Of a DNA stretch of 64,000 bases, positions 1 to 11,320 are shown in pieces. This DNA is from Fasciola hepatica (lineage: Eukaryota; Platyhelminthes; Trematoda; Plagiorchiida; Fasciolidae): NCBI GenBank assembly GCA_948099385.1, contig CANUEZ040000193.1:5840501-5904500 (forward strand), written 5' to 3'. Below the pieces are notes generated by a model. It was given only the letters and a program-made list of their open reading frames with translations, was not told the DNA's origin and did not search any database. The first letter of the stretch is position 1; every line of letters starts with the position of its first letter. A program made the translations under genes and the position numbers.

Positions 1-1705
1 ACTGGAGGGCGTACACTTGTGGTTTATGATCTGTAAACACTGTGAACAATTGGCCCTCGAGTGTGTGCCGGAAGTGTCGGATACCCAAATAGATTGCCAG
101 CAGTTCTCTGCTGAACGTACTATATCGGGATTCCGCAGGCTGGAGACGTTTGGAGAAGAAAGCTATTGGTTGCCATGAATTGTTGACAAACTGCTGCAAC
201 AATGCTCCAACAGCCGTGTCCGAAGCATCTGTTCCTAATGCCAGGGGAGCGGAAGGATCGGGATGTGCAAGGAGTGCTATGTTGGCGATAGCATCCTTGA
301 TCAAAGTAAAAGCTGCCTGCGCCGTGTCGGGAAAAATGAATTTCCGCTTACCTCCACGTAAAAGGTCTGTTAGAGGCTGCATTATTTCGGCGCAGTGTGG
401 GATAAAGCGGCGATAAAAGTTAACCAGGCCAGAAAATTGGCGCAACTGTTGGTAAGAGTGAGGCTCAGGATAGTCGCGAATTGCCGCCACCTTGTCAGGC
501 AGGGGCTGTATGCCTGAGGCTGAGATTTCGTGACCTAGGAACGTGATGGTCGTCCTACCTAATTCGCACTTAGCAGGATTAATGGTTACACCGTGTTGGC
601 TAAGGCGCTCAAAAAGAGCACGCAGGTGTGTCATATGCTCTTCTTTTGAAGAACTTGCCACAAAAATATCGTCTCAGTACACGTAGACATTCTTCAAACC
701 ACGTGTTGCCTCATGCATAAACCTTTGAAAGATTTGGGCTGCATTGCTGAGCCCAAAAGGCATGCGCAAAAACTCGAATAGTCCGAATGGAGTTGTGACA
801 GCGGTTTTAGGGATGTCAGCCTCTGCTACTGGGATTTGGTGGTAGGCTCTGACGAGGTCGATTCTGCTGAAAACAGAACAACCAGACAGGGTAGAAGTAA
901 GATCTTGAATATGTGGAATGGGGTACCTGTCCGGGACAGTAGCCTGGTTGAGGGCCCTGTAGTCACCGCAGGGGCGCCAATCGCCATTAGGTTTAGGAAC
1001 CATGTGAAGGGGCGAGGCCCAAGGGCTACTGGACGGGCGTATTATGCCTAATTCTAGCATGTTTTCAAACTCAGCCTGTGCTACGCGGAGCTTGTCTAAG
1101 GTCAAGCGACGTGGTCGGCTAAACGGTGGGGGTCCTTTAGTGACAATATGGTGGGTAACGTTAGTGGTCACGGCGGGAAGGGGGCCAGATTGTCTTAGCA
1201 TTGCCGGGTAAGCTGAAAGTAGGTCTGCGTACGGGTGTTCGGCCTGCGGTTCGATGTATAGGGGCGTGATGTGATTCACGGAGGAATACGACCCGGTTAC
1301 GGAAAGAGAAGTCTGCCGGTCGACAACTCTCCGGCCTCGTGCATCGATCAGGAGGTCGAAATGGTCTAGGAAATCGATGCCTAGTATGGGATAAGGGACG
1401 TCTGCTACTATGAACACCCAGCGGAAGGTGCGACGTAGTCCTAAGTTGAGCGTGAGTGACTTACGGCCGTAAGTAGCAATGGGAGTGCCATTGGCAGCAC
1501 GGAGTTGTTGGACTGACGGGTTCGTTGCATCACCTGCCTCCTTTGGAATGACACTAACTGCTGCACCGGTGTCAATTAGGAACAGGCTATTGGAAACTAA
1601 ATCTCGGACATGCAACAGACGACTGCTATTATGGCTGCCGACCGCGTTAGTCGTCGGAACGCGTCGGGATATTAGTTTCCCTGTTTGGCACCTGGGAAGG
1701 TGCAA
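1..1705 (-). pseudogene. pol: Gypsy pol (protease, reverse transcriptase, RNase H start), interrupted by TGA and cut by window edge
   Basis: The frame from 1705 encodes an aspartic protease ([14 protein letters not shown] at about residues 41-54; later VLGIDFLD), then a reverse transcriptase with [33 protein letters not shown] and the FGL.NA block. At 674-676 a TGA falls exactly at the variable position of the catalytic YxDD box: the residues before it read NVYVY and those after it DDIFVAS. The same frame stays open from 673 to position 1, through the rest of the polymerase and into RNase H (TDHKP near base 20-40). There is no ATG at 1705 (the codon is TTG), so the protein should be made by -1 frameshifting from Gag. 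A single transition could create the TGA, so this looks like a recently inactivated copy. Integrase is outside the window. Confidence 0.88.
1672..1681 (-). promoter_or_regulatory. Probable -1 ribosomal frameshift site, GGGAAAC followed by TAA
   Basis: On the minus strand the gag frame reads CAG GGA AAC TAA. The bases G GGA AAC (1681-1675) fit the X XXY YYZ rule for -1 slippage, and the gag stop follows at once. A -1 shift enters the pol frame, which lacks its own ATG. The same heptamer is used by the Gypsy-derived mammalian gene PEG10. I did not fold the downstream RNA. Confidence 0.75.
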
Positions 1706-2493
1706 CCGGCTTCGCAGCGCCGAGCCTTCTCCCCAAACCGTTTGTGGTATCGACAGTACGTTGATCGAGATAGGTTAACCAGGCGGTCAGGGGAAGGGCT
1801 TCTGAGACGTTCACGTCGGTCAGAGTTGTGATAAGATATATGGTTTCTACAGTGAAAACAACCAGGAGAGGAAAAACGTCTGAAAGCCCGCTCGAAAGCA
1901 GCTATCAGAGTGTCCTCGGAGTGTGTTCCTACAGTGGGAGCTGTGGTCTGGGGGCTGCTCGAGTTTGTTACGGCGGTAATTTGTGGATGGTACCGGTCCA
2001 TAATACCGTCCGCTAGTTTAGCCGCTTCTGTGAGCTTAAGGTGGCTGGAAACCTCGAGCAGTGCTTGAATGTTGGGTGGTAGTCGCTGTACCCACAACTC
2101 TTTAAGGACGTTTTCCTCTAAAAGTTGCCCTGCCAGCTGCTGCATTTCTCTCAGTAATGCAGAGGGCTTCTTGCTACCTAACTCTGTCCCTTGGGTCAGT
2201 CGTTTTAGTCTGGACGACTCTGACGGTAAAAGACAAGAGATTACCGCGTTTTTCACGGCTGTGTAAGAACTGTTATTAACTATTCCGTCGCGTATCTGAG
2301 TAGCAACGTCACGGGGAAGGCGACCGATAGTCCACAAGTAACGGGTTTGTTCGCTTGTAATTCTGTGTGATTCAAACTCTGCCTCCAACATATGAAACCA
2401 GAGTTGAGGGTCATCAATAAAAAACTGAGGGACGGCTAGGGAGACTGTCGATACGGACGGTTCCGGGTCAGGTTTACGGTCGTTGCTAGCCAT
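1672..2493 (-). CDS. gag: Gag of the CsRn1-like Gypsy element
   Basis: An open frame of 273 residues starting at an ATG (2493). The N-terminal third has the capsid-like pattern of Gypsy Gag (residues about 20-60, including [12 protein letters not shown], then SEQTRYLW). Gag forms the particle that packages the element RNA. Near the C-terminus (residues about 245-265) there is a cluster of the form C-x2-H-x9-C-x3-C (CRYH ... RRCEAGC), which matches the unusual CHCC Gag motif of the CsRn1 group rather than a retroviral CCHC knuckle. The frame is intact to a TAA at 1672-1674. It overlaps the pol frame by about 30 bases in the -1 register, with a slippery heptamer directly before the stop. Length is normal for this group. 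Confidence 0.88.
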   Translation of the reverse strand: MASNDRKPDPEPSVSTVSLAVPQFFIDDPQLWFHMLEAEFESHRITSEQTRYLWTIGRLPRDVATQIRDGIVNNSSYTAVKNAVISCLLPSESSRLKRLTQGTELGSKKPSALLREMQQLAGQLLEENVLKELWVQRLPPNIQALLEVSSHLKLTEAAKLADGIMDRYHPQITAVTNSSSPQTTAPTVGTHSEDTLIAAFERAFRRFSSPGCFHCRNHISYHNSDRRERLRSPSPDRLVNLSRSTYCRYHKRFGEKARRCEAGCTFPGAKQGN

Positions 2494-2700
2494 AGTTGCA
2501 TTGGTATATCAACTGTAAAATGATATAAAGAGGTCAGTGCAGCAAAAGTGAAACACTTATAATATTGATATAAGAAAACATATATGAGGGATATGGTAAC
2601 TGATATCCGGAATTTATCGTTCATATATCGGAAAAGTGTATATGTAAACGAATAAATGTGAATGAGGGACTTACGAATGTCCTTCGAAAATTAATTTGTT
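2494..2700 (-). other. Gypsy 5' leader between primer site and gag
   Basis: About 200 AT-rich bases between the primer-binding site and the gag ATG. No start codon context or structure stands out. Its position is that of the untranslated leader and packaging region of an LTR element. Confidence 0.6.
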
Positions 2701-2714
2701 GTTCGGGCTCACCA
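2701..2714 (-). promoter_or_regulatory. Primer-binding site, tRNA-Trp-like
   Basis: The minus strand reads TGGTGAGCCCGAAC. It differs at two positions from the complement of a typical animal tRNA-Trp 3' end (recalled, not searched). It lies just 3' of the presumed LTR and about 205 bases before the gag ATG, the expected place. CsRn1-group elements are known to use tRNA-Trp. Confidence 0.65.
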
Positions 2715-2986
2715 GTTTAGGATTAATCTCAGTTAAGTCAGGACCTGCTACCGTATAGAGTCTATAGCCCGTGGTCCTCGGTATGTGACACGTTAGCGAA
2801 TATACTCGGCAGCGCCCAAAGCAGAACTCAAAAACGCTGGAGCGGGACAACGTGTGTATTGGAGGAGCGCAACGGCGTGCAGACGACGTACACAGGCGGA
2901 GCAAGTGGCGCCACCAAAAACGGTCAATGTTCGAATAAACAAATTTGTTAGTCTTCGTCATCAAGTGCTTTATTGGTAGCACTACA
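2715..2986 (-). repeat. 5' LTR of the Gypsy element
   Basis: The region upstream of the primer site reads, on the minus strand, from TGTAGTGC at 2986 to about 2715, roughly 270 bases, a usual size for CsRn1-type LTRs. The TG start is seen; a clean CA end next to the primer site is not, so the 3' edge is approximate. The partner LTR is outside the window, so identity cannot be measured. The open frame on this strand (2671-2982) is taken to be chance. Confidence 0.55.
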
Positions 2987-2990
2987 AGAG

Positions 2991-4088
2991 TATTGACCGT
3001 TTTTCCGCTTCCAGCTCACTTATGTTCTCTGCGAGCCTCATTCTGATATCACTGATATGTCTTTCGGTTTCCAGCTCAAGCTCCCACTTTTTTATCTTTA
3101 CGTTTGCCAATTTCAGCTCTCAATTCAGCTTCCAGTCGGGGGATGGGCCTTGTGATAACTGACGTTTACTGGCGGAATCTTGACGGGACTGCATTTGACA
3201 GAATTTCCCTCAATTCCGATTCGGTCAGTATATCAAAGCAGCGGTTTGGTTATCTGGCTAACTGTTGCGACTATCCCGATGTCTAGGGCTGTAAATCTAG
3301 CAGTAACTTAGTTTCACTAGCTACACGCACGATATGGGAAGAACACGATTACGGGCAGCAGAACAAATTCCAATCGAATAACCGTGTTTATCGATGATTC
3401 GTGGTTCTAAATAATATAATAAACATAAATAAACAGCAAATAAAGGACTCACAGCCAGGTGAGAAACCAAGAACAATGGGCAGTAAGCTTCCGAAAATCG
3501 GGACAGCGCAGAAAATAAAAACGGTCCACTTAGCAGGCAGCTGAACGAAACTGTAGCGCAGTTCGGTTGCGGTACAGTCAATAAATCAAGAGCGTTTATC
3601 GTCAAAGATCAATAAATCGATTACAAACGCGTGAATTGGACTGTGGTTGCAATGGTAAAAAGTGTCATTAACAAATAAGTACAAATGAGCGAAGTCTGTG
3701 GAGTAAACAAAGGCACGTGTCAACATGAATAGGCGAATCCGGCACTAGATCTGTTAATGCCGTTGACGTATGACGGCCAATGGTGGAGTGCACTGACAGA
3801 AACGATAAGACTGGGAGTTCGAGCCTTCGCTCGGCAGTACAAATGAAACACTCAGAAAGATTATATAACAGTAGAAGTGTAGACCTTCGAGAAAACAAGG
3901 TTATGAACAAATACGTGAACTGTTCATGTATTAGGTACTATGAAGCTCAAGTATAAACTGATGTGATACCTTGGAAACAGGGAAAATACATTACGAATGT
4001 CCGGGGTTCACGATGCATGTACTCACTACTAATAAGTAACTAAACAGAAGACAAAAGAACGAACTCTAATTACGATTCGTAATCAACA
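2991..4088 (-). repeat. BEL/Pao 3' LTR followed by leader and gag start of a second unit
   Basis: The LTR begins at 4088 (minus strand TGTTGATTACG) directly after a purine-rich tract. The block matches 7411-8508 with about 4 differences in 1.1 kb (near 3417, 3890, 3973 and 4084). It continues past the LTR into leader and the first codons of gag, so it is longer than an LTR alone. That indicates a head-to-tail tandem element sharing one LTR. The LTR/leader boundary was not resolved and no primer-binding site was found. Confidence 0.8.
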
Positions 4089-4107
4089 CTTCCCCCGGGG
4101 TGGGGAA
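4089..4107 (-). promoter_or_regulatory. Polypurine tract of the BEL/Pao element
   Basis: The minus strand reads CCCCGGGGGAAG immediately before the LTR start at 4088. A G-rich tract abutting the 3' LTR is the primer for plus-strand synthesis in LTR elements. It lies shortly after the pol stop at 4124, as expected. Confidence 0.65.
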
Positions 4108-4123
4108 ATGTCACGAACCACAC

Positions 4124-7100
4124 TCATGAGCATAAGTCCGACTCTAGAAGACACAGCTGTCGTATGTCTCTCCGGTGAACACCGTTGGCTGTGCGTACTG
4201 CAACTTCTCTGATTCGTCCATCGCTTCCCATAACCGTTTCCTCAATTATCCCTTTGGGCCACGCCCCTCTCCGTGCGTGCGTGTCAGCTAGGAGAACCAA
4301 GTCGCCTACGTTCAGCTTTCGGCTAGGCTTATTCCACTTTGATCTTGTCTGTAGTGTTGGCAAGTATTCCTTCAACCAGCGAGCCCAGAAGGCATCTGCC
4401 AGCTTTTGCGCCTGTCGCCATCTTCGGTTCAACCTGTTGTTTGGTAGCTCGGAAGGAAATGTCGCTGGTATACCTCGTAGGAGAAGGTGATTGGGTGTTA
4501 TCGCGTTGAAATCATCGGGATCATTCGATATTCTGGTTAGAGGGCGATCATTAAGTATTCTTTCTACCTCGCAGAACATCGTTACTAACGCCTCATCTAC
4601 GACCAATTGATCAGCTAGAAGTGAAAGCAGAATTCGGCGGACAGATCGTATGATACGTTCCCATACACCTCCGCGATGACTTGCCTTCGGTGGAGAGAAG
4701 CGCCATTCACAGTCTCTCTTCCCAAGTGTCTTTAGAATCTTGTCTTGGTTCCAAGCCTTCAGGCATCGCCTCAAGTCTGCTTCAGCGCCTCGGAAATTCG
4801 TTCCATTGTCACTGTAGACAACACTGGGACATCCTCGTCTTGCCACAAACCGAGAAAACGCAGAAAGGAAGGAATCGGTGTCTAGGGTGTAGGCGACCTC
4901 TAGGTGTACGGCTCTCATGGACAGGCAAGTAAATATACACCCGTAACGTTTCTCAGTGGCTCTACCGTGCTTCATCAAGAAGGGGCCGAAGTAGTCTACT
5001 CCGACAGCAGTAAACGGATTCTCGCCGAATAACATTCTGTCCTCAGGAAGTGGTGCCATTACTTGACTCTGTGCCTGGGAATGCCAACGTTTACAATGAA
5101 ACATTCCCGTAGTATATTCTTAACTGTAGAGTAGCCGTGTGTAATCCAATAACGTTCCCTTAATAGTGACAACACATGTGCTGCACCAGCGTGGCCATTC
5201 ACTTCGTGATAATGTTGCACTAAAAGTTTGATGATGAAGTGATCCTTCGGTAGAATTACAGGATGTTTTGACTCAAAAGGTAGAGGTGCCCATCGTAGGC
5301 GACCTCCCACTCGTAGTAAACCACAGTGTTTAAACGGATGGAGTTTCTGCAATCGTCCTGAGACTGGCCGGGACATGCTCGGGACCTCTGATCCTTCGGA
5401 GATTGTTCTTAGCTCCTTACTAAAGCAATCTTTTTGCACCAAACGAAGTAAGGCTAATTCTGATGACTGTAATTCTGATGGTTTCAACTGCTTGGCGATG
5501 TTCAGCTGACTAACACCCGTTTCATGTCGTTGTCGAATCCAAAAACAAAACCGCTTCAACCAAGCAATCTGTCGCAGCAAGCCTAACCAAGATTTGGCAT
5601 TGCGGAATCTTTGTATCCAGCCGACTGTATCCGATGTTTGCACTGCGTTCACGCGAACCGTTTTGACTAATTCAATATGAGTGCATACGGTGGGACTAGG
5701 CTGTGCAGACCATGAAGACACATTCTGCAAGAGAAATCGTGGGCCATTAAACCAAAGTGCATCTAGCGGCCTTCTCGGGCTGGTACCTCTGGAAGCTAAA
5801 TCAGCTGGACTGTCTTTGCTGTTCACGTGGACCCACTGTTCAGGTTCCGAAAGTTCACGGATCACCGCCAGACGGTTGGCCACAAAGGTTTCGAAACGAG
5901 ACTTGGTATTTCGTATCGACTGCAAAACAATTAGCGAGTCTGTCCGGAATGTAGTCAAGCAGATAGGTACGGAAAGTTCTTCTTTGGCAAAGGCGACTAA
6001 TCTCACTGAGACAACAGCAGCCGCAAGCTCCAAGCGCGAGATGGTCACGGATTTTAAGGGGGCTACACGAGACTTTGCCAATATTAGAGAACAGTTTATC
6101 ATTCCATCTTCGGTAACAGATAGTAAATAAAGTGCTGCTCCATAACCCAGTTCTGAAGCGTCACTAAATGCATGTAGTTCCAGTCTTGGATCCGTTTTTT
6201 CATTCATCGGTCGTATACAACGGTCGATTCGTAGATTAGATACTGCTTGAATTTCACTGAGACACACAATCCATCGGTCGATTTCTTCCTGGGTCATTTC
6301 CTCGTCCCATTTGGCTTGTCTTCGACATAGGTCCTGGAAAAGCAATTTAGAAGGCAACAAACTTGGAGATACAAGCCCCATGGGGTCGTAAATTGAAGCG
6401 ATATAGGTAAGTAAACCTCCTCGGGTATATTTTCCCTCCCAAGGTGTAACGTCAACAAAAAAGCTATCGTGATTTGGCTCCCATTGCACTCCCAGAGTTT
6501 GCTTTACTTCAGCTGGCTATCGATCAAAGAAAATGGGTTTGGTTTCTGCTTTCGGCAGTTCTCCAAAAGCATGTGGCACATTACTGAAGAATTTAGTCAA
6601 GTTGAAACCGCCTTGCAGTAGAGCGTGCCGCAACGTTCTTCCCATTCTTCCAACGTCCTCCATTTTAGGTAAACTCATCAAACAATCATCTACGTAGAAG
6701 CTTTTCTTGGCTTGATTGATCACTGCAGTGCCGTAAATTGCCATATTACAGTCGATAGTGTTCTGCAAAGCTAAGCTGCAGCATGACGGCGACGAGGTGG
6801 CCCCAAATGGATGAGACGTCATACGATATGCTTTTGGTTTGTTGGTCACGCTACCGTCAGGCCACCAGAGGAACCTCAGACAATCGCGGTCGCTTGATGG
6901 CACCTTCACCTGGTGAAACATAGCTTCAATATCGGTTACCAAAGTGTACCTGTACTCACGGAACCTCAACAGCACCCCGCACAAACTATTGACAAGGTAT
7001 GGTCCCGTCAGTAGTTGTTTGTTCAGTGATGTTTGATTAACCTCCGCAGCGCAGTCGAGCATCGCTCTAACTTTGGTTCGGTCGGCGTGTTTATACACGC

Positions 7101-7530
7101 CATGTTGCGGAAGATACCATACTTGGGGGCCAGTTAGGTTTTGCTCAGTTCCAGGTACCATCTCAGCGTAACCTTTTGATATATATTCGTTAATTGTTGC
7201 GCAGTACTTTTCCTTCAATAACTGATCGTTTTCAGAGACCTTGTTTGGCACTGGTTGTTTCTGAGTCAAAACACGAATTCCAGGTTCCTTGACGGATATC
7301 TGGTCGACAGGTTGATCATTTGAATTTGGGAGAGACTGTACATAGTTTTCGACTCGTTCGGGCTTCTCAAATGGCTGCGGAGTAGGTGGTCGAGAAGTCT
7401 GGGCCGACATTATTGACCGTTTTTCCGCTTCCAGCTCACTTATGTTCTCTGCGAGCCTCATTCTGATATCACTGATATGTCTTTCGGTTTCCAGCTCAAG
7501 CTCCCACTTTTTTATCTTTACGTTTGCCAA
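4124..7530 (-). pseudogene. pol: BEL/Pao pol: reverse transcriptase, RNase H, integrase; one stop and one frameshift
   Basis: One frame runs from 7530 to 5059 apart from a TAG at 6517-6519, then shifts register near 5095-5104 and continues to a TGA at 4124-4126. The reverse transcriptase has TDIEAMFHQVKV and a FYVDD box (about 6700), followed by the BEL-type SIYDPMGLVSP block (about 6390). RNase H follows (LHAFSDASELGYGAALY, RTDS). The integrase has an HHCC zinc site (YHEVNGHAG ... ECF, HCKRW) that is split by the frameshift. Its catalytic D, D, E lie in VDYFGPF, DNGTNF and SHRGGVWERI, and a BEL-type C-terminal GDLVLLAD block follows. Coding before the reverse transcriptase is only about 120 residues, so most of gag and the protease are deleted. 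The frame opens with TTG, not ATG. Each lesion is small, and most of pol is otherwise well preserved. Confidence 0.88.
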
Positions 7531-8508
7531 TTTCAGCTCTCAATTCAGCTTCCAGTCGGGGGATGGGCCTTGTGATAACTGACGTTTACTGGCGGAATCT
7601 TGACGGGACTGCATTTGACAGAATTTCCCTCAATTCCGATTCGGTCAGTATATCAAAGCAGCGGTTTGGTTATCTGGCTAACTGTTGCGACTATCCCGAT
7701 GTCTAGGGCTGTAAATCTAGCAGTAACTTAGTTTCACTAGCTACACGCACGATATGGGAAGAACACGATTACGGGCAGCAGAACAAATTCCAATCGAATA
7801 ACCGTGTTTATCGATGATTCGTGGTTCTAAATAATACAATAAACATAAATAAACAGCAAATAAAGGACTCACAGCCAGGTGAGAAACCAAGAACAATGGG
7901 CAGTAAGCTTCCGAAAATCGGGACAGCGCAGAAAATAAAAACGGTCCACTTAGCAGGCAGCTGAACGAAACTGTAGCGCAGTTCGGTTGCGGTACAGTCA
8001 ATAAATCAAGAGCGTTTATCGTCAAAGATCAATAAATCGATTACAAACGCGTGAATTGGACTGTGGTTGCAATGGTAAAAAGTGTCATTAACAAATAAGT
8101 ACAAATGAGCGAAGTCTGTGGAGTAAACAAAGGCACGTGTCAACATGAATAGGCGAATCCGGCACTAGATCTGTTAATGCCGTTGACGTATGACGGCCAA
8201 TGGTGGAGTGCACTGACAGAAACGATAAGACTGGGAGTTCGAGCCTTCGCTCGGCAGTACAAATGAAACACTCAGAAAGATTATATAACAGTAGAAGTGT
8301 AGACCTTCGGGAAAACAAGGTTATGAACAAATACGTGAACTGTTCATGTATTAGGTACTATGAAGCTCAAGTATAAACTGATGTGATACCTTAGAAACAG
8401 GGAAAATACATTACGAATGTCCGGGGTTCACGATGCATGTACTCACTACTAATAAGTAACTAAACAGAAGACAAAAGAACGAACTCTAATTACGATTCGT
8501 AATAAACA
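7411..8508 (-). repeat. BEL/Pao 5' LTR with leader and gag start
   Basis: Second member of the 1.1-kb direct repeat. The LTR starts at 8508 (TGTTTATTACG on the minus strand). Leader sequence near 7640-7600 has an open frame that looks like the start of Gag (TESELREILSNAV) but is broken by a stop. Another gag-like stretch at about 7555-7411 (lysine and glutamate rich, coiled-coil-like) is out of register by one base near 7530. The left copy shares these same breaks, so the defects predate the duplication of the two blocks. Confidence 0.8.
8281..8290 (-). promoter_or_regulatory. TATA-like element in BEL/Pao LTR
   Basis: The minus strand reads TGTTATATAA about 220 bases inside the LTR, a plausible U3 promoter position. 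The same bases occur at 3861-3870 in the other LTR. There is no independent evidence that it is used. Confidence 0.3.
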
Positions 8509-11320
8509 CCAAAGTCGGTTAAACGCAATACAAGTGAAGAGCTGACAATCGACAATTACCATCTCTTCCATGGAATCGGATCATTCGAATAATAATAATG
8601 GAGCCTCCCTTCCCATATAAGCTCTCAAAGTTAGAGCACCAAGAAATGCTAACCTCTAGATTTCGGCAACCGTCGATTGAGTCTCGATCCGCACGAAACA
8701 ACACCACATTATGTGCTCCGAAGAAACACAAAATAGTGTAACTTAATCACTAACACCACGTTACTCATAGTTATCGACACAATATCTGTCGTAACACTGA
8801 TAACACCTCTACTGTATGGACACGAATTTGTCAATTGATGTAATCAAGATTACCGACTATCTTTCTGCTTCCCTATCATCCAGTGTGCAACATCTGTAAA
8901 AATGTTTAATATTTTATCACAGATGAGACAGTTTTAAATAGTTGTTTCGCCACCGGGTGTTGTGATGCCATATTCGAGTGTCCTCACTCAACCGTATTTG
9001 CCAAACAGATGAATCCTCAATAATTGCAGGAAAATATTGTTCAAATATAAACAAGAACTAAAACAAACATGTCAGTACAACACTGGTAACCATAACTTCA
9101 AGTTCAGTTTCACATATGAACAACGTTCCTCTCATTTATCTTCCAACATGTCCTAGCAAGTAAATAATGAACGTGTGCATATCTCTAACTGAAAGCTCAC
9201 CTTATCAAACCATCAATTGGGAAAAACGTTTGACGATCATTACTCGCATTCCATAAACGTAGCAGAATTGTTTTGTAACTTGCCTGTCATCTCCGGTTGG
9301 GCAGCTTTCTGGGCGCGTCTGTCGCATGAAGCATCACCACAATCACATCATCTTTACCTCTATCACCAATCAATAACGATGCCTGCGTCAAACGGATAGA
9401 CAAGTTCAAATATCAGTGAATATAATGACAGCAGTCAAAAAGTTGATCTACATTTGAGTTGCGTGACCATATATAACCTGGTTCTCGTGGGATTTGTTGC
9501 GACAGCGGTATGAGTAATCATGTTGATTGAATTGAATTTATTGCTTTATATACTTCGTTGGATCACGTGATGGTGTCGCGTCGCTCATTGAAGACAATTT
9601 TTTTCTAGTTTTTCCAGTAGGGAAATCACTATGACTGTCTGACTGGCAGTGACATAATGCCTTGTCTCTGAACGATTTGATGTGGTCACTGTTCTTTCAT
9701 CGATCGATGACGCAATCGTGTTGAGTTTCGTTCTCAAGCCACATGTGAATGTGTTGAACCTTTGTATGACGTGTGATCGGGGAATAACGTGAACATAATA
9801 ACCGGTTCGGCAGTATAGTAGATTCGCAAGAAGTTGGCTTCAAACGATTGCTGATTTGGTTGATGCCAACGTTTTATTTATGAGTTATTTATAATTTTAT
9901 TTCCAAGCCCAGTGGAAGACTATTCATTATCAGCTTGATTTGATACTAATTTGCCAGGAATTATGCTGGATACGCAGTTGACATCAGCGTTTCAATAAGT
10001 CGATTGATTTTTCCCTCCAGTGGCTCTATCGTCCAAAAACCTCTCTAGCCCGAGAAACAGTGTTTGCATTGTGCTTATCTTGTACTTCTCTGGAACAATT
10101 TCAGTGCAGAATAGCTGGTGTCATTGTAGACAGATCATTTATTTGATCCATTTTCTCAGTTTTCTCTGTTGACCTGTAAACTTATATTTGAACGGAGATT
10201 ATTCTAGATGATCAACTGTCATTCACAAAGTAACTGGGTTTCGTAACCTTATCAACCATTTTATTAGTTTTCATATACCGGAGATTCGGTCATTGACGAG
10301 ACTATCCGCTCTGTCGCGTCTGTTTTGTCATTTCGACAACATGTTTTACTAAAAATATCAACAGACCCATGAGACGTTTCTACCAGAGGACATTGATAAA
10401 ACTGCTGATACAGTATTCATGCCCCGTTCTTTGCTAGTTCCTGAATTACCAAATCCATTTTTTCGTTTTTCCCTATGCATTAATTATTATACTGGATTGA
10501 GTATGTTTTAAGTGAACATAACAAAAAAGGCTCCGTACGTCAAAAAGTGTTGACGGTTCAGATAATCCTTCATCCTTGAACAGTCTGCTTTGATATTTCC
10601 GACAACTGAAATGGATGATGTCATATGCTTATCACCTACACCCAGAAACAAGACCGATTCTATACAGACCTCAAACAACAGTGATGTAGTCCCTTTTCAA
10701 CAGACGAGCAGAGCAATATGGAAACATGGGAAACATACACTGATAAGCGAAGGAAGATGAAGCAGACTGTGAAGCAATGAACTGTTGGACTTCAGGAAAT
10801 TGAAATGGCAATCAATGAACTTTCCAGACAGCAATGTCTGTATGCAAAGATCGAGTGCAATTTCTCTAAAACCGTGATAATTCAAATGGTTTAAACGTGT
10901 AAAATGAGTGGGTTCAATAGTGCTGCTGTATTATAGAAAACGTGATCTCACAGTGGAAATAACGCAATCTAGACATATGTGAGTGTTTACCACAAGACTA
11001 GACTGTTCGGAAATGTTTCCTCTCGTGAATTTTTTTCATCGGCGTACTTGAAGAAACGAGCTGAGTGGGTGACAGTTGTGACTCATGACAAAGAGGTTGT
11101 ATTTGATGCTTCTGTTCCATTCTGTTCTATTTCAAGCTGTAAGAATGTGTGAAAAAAAAATCGGTACACGGTCGCACGAATGTGTTGGTTCCATGTAATC
11201 TTGCCAAACGAGCGATTCTGTGTTTCGATAGTGATTCCCTATGGAACTGAAATTCGTACCAATCTATCAAGACAAATGTAAATTCACATTGCCTGGTTGA
11301 CTACGGATTTACAATAAAGG
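8509..11320 (+). repeat. Interspersed repeat family R, copy A (partial)
   Basis: This segment aligns by eye to copy D from about 50140 to 52910 with scattered mismatches and small indels. Landmarks include GTGAAGAGCTGACAA near 8535, the GGCGCGTCTGTCGCATGAAG block near 9310 and the GTGTTTACCACAAGACTAGA block near 10985. The 5' portion is missing because the BEL element is inserted at 8508/8509. It ends near 11320, earlier than copies B and D. No reading frame here is conserved among copies beyond what DNA identity predicts. Confidence 0.85.

Larger units (their letters stand above)
1..2986 (-). mobile_element. Ty3/Gypsy LTR retrotransposon, CsRn1-like, truncated by window edge
   Basis: Read on the minus strand the order is LTR (2986 to about 2715), primer-binding site (2714-2701), leader, gag (2493-1672) and pol (about 1705 to beyond position 1). 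Gag ends in a Cys-His-Cys-Cys cluster rather than a normal CCHC knuckle, and the primer site resembles the 3' end of tRNA-Trp. Both are known traits of the CsRn1 group of flatworm and insect Gypsy elements. Protease, reverse transcriptase and the start of RNase H are visible; integrase and the 3' LTR lie outside the window. The element abuts the BEL/Pao leader repeat at 2991, and the 4 bases between (2987-2990) could be half of a target-site duplication. Family assignment is confident; the exact clade is an inference. Confidence 0.9.
2991..8508 (-). mobile_element. BEL/Pao LTR retrotransposon, internally deleted, with a tandem remnant
   Basis: Reading leftward on the minus strand: an LTR and leader (8508-7531), a short gag start, then pol (to 4124), a polypurine tract (4107-4089), a second LTR (from 4088), and then a second copy of the leader and gag start that stops at 2991 where the Gypsy element begins. 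The repeated block is 2991-4089 against 7411-8509, always offset by 4420 bases with no indels. Gag beyond its first about 40 residues, the zinc knuckles and the protease are missing. The element is inserted in a copy of repeat family R, whose sequence resumes at 8509. Confidence 0.88.

Noticed and set aside
3104..3286. Identical 60-codon plus-strand frames at 3104 and 7524 as a duplicated gene
   Set aside because: They are opposite-strand shadows in the leader part of the BEL/Pao direct repeat.
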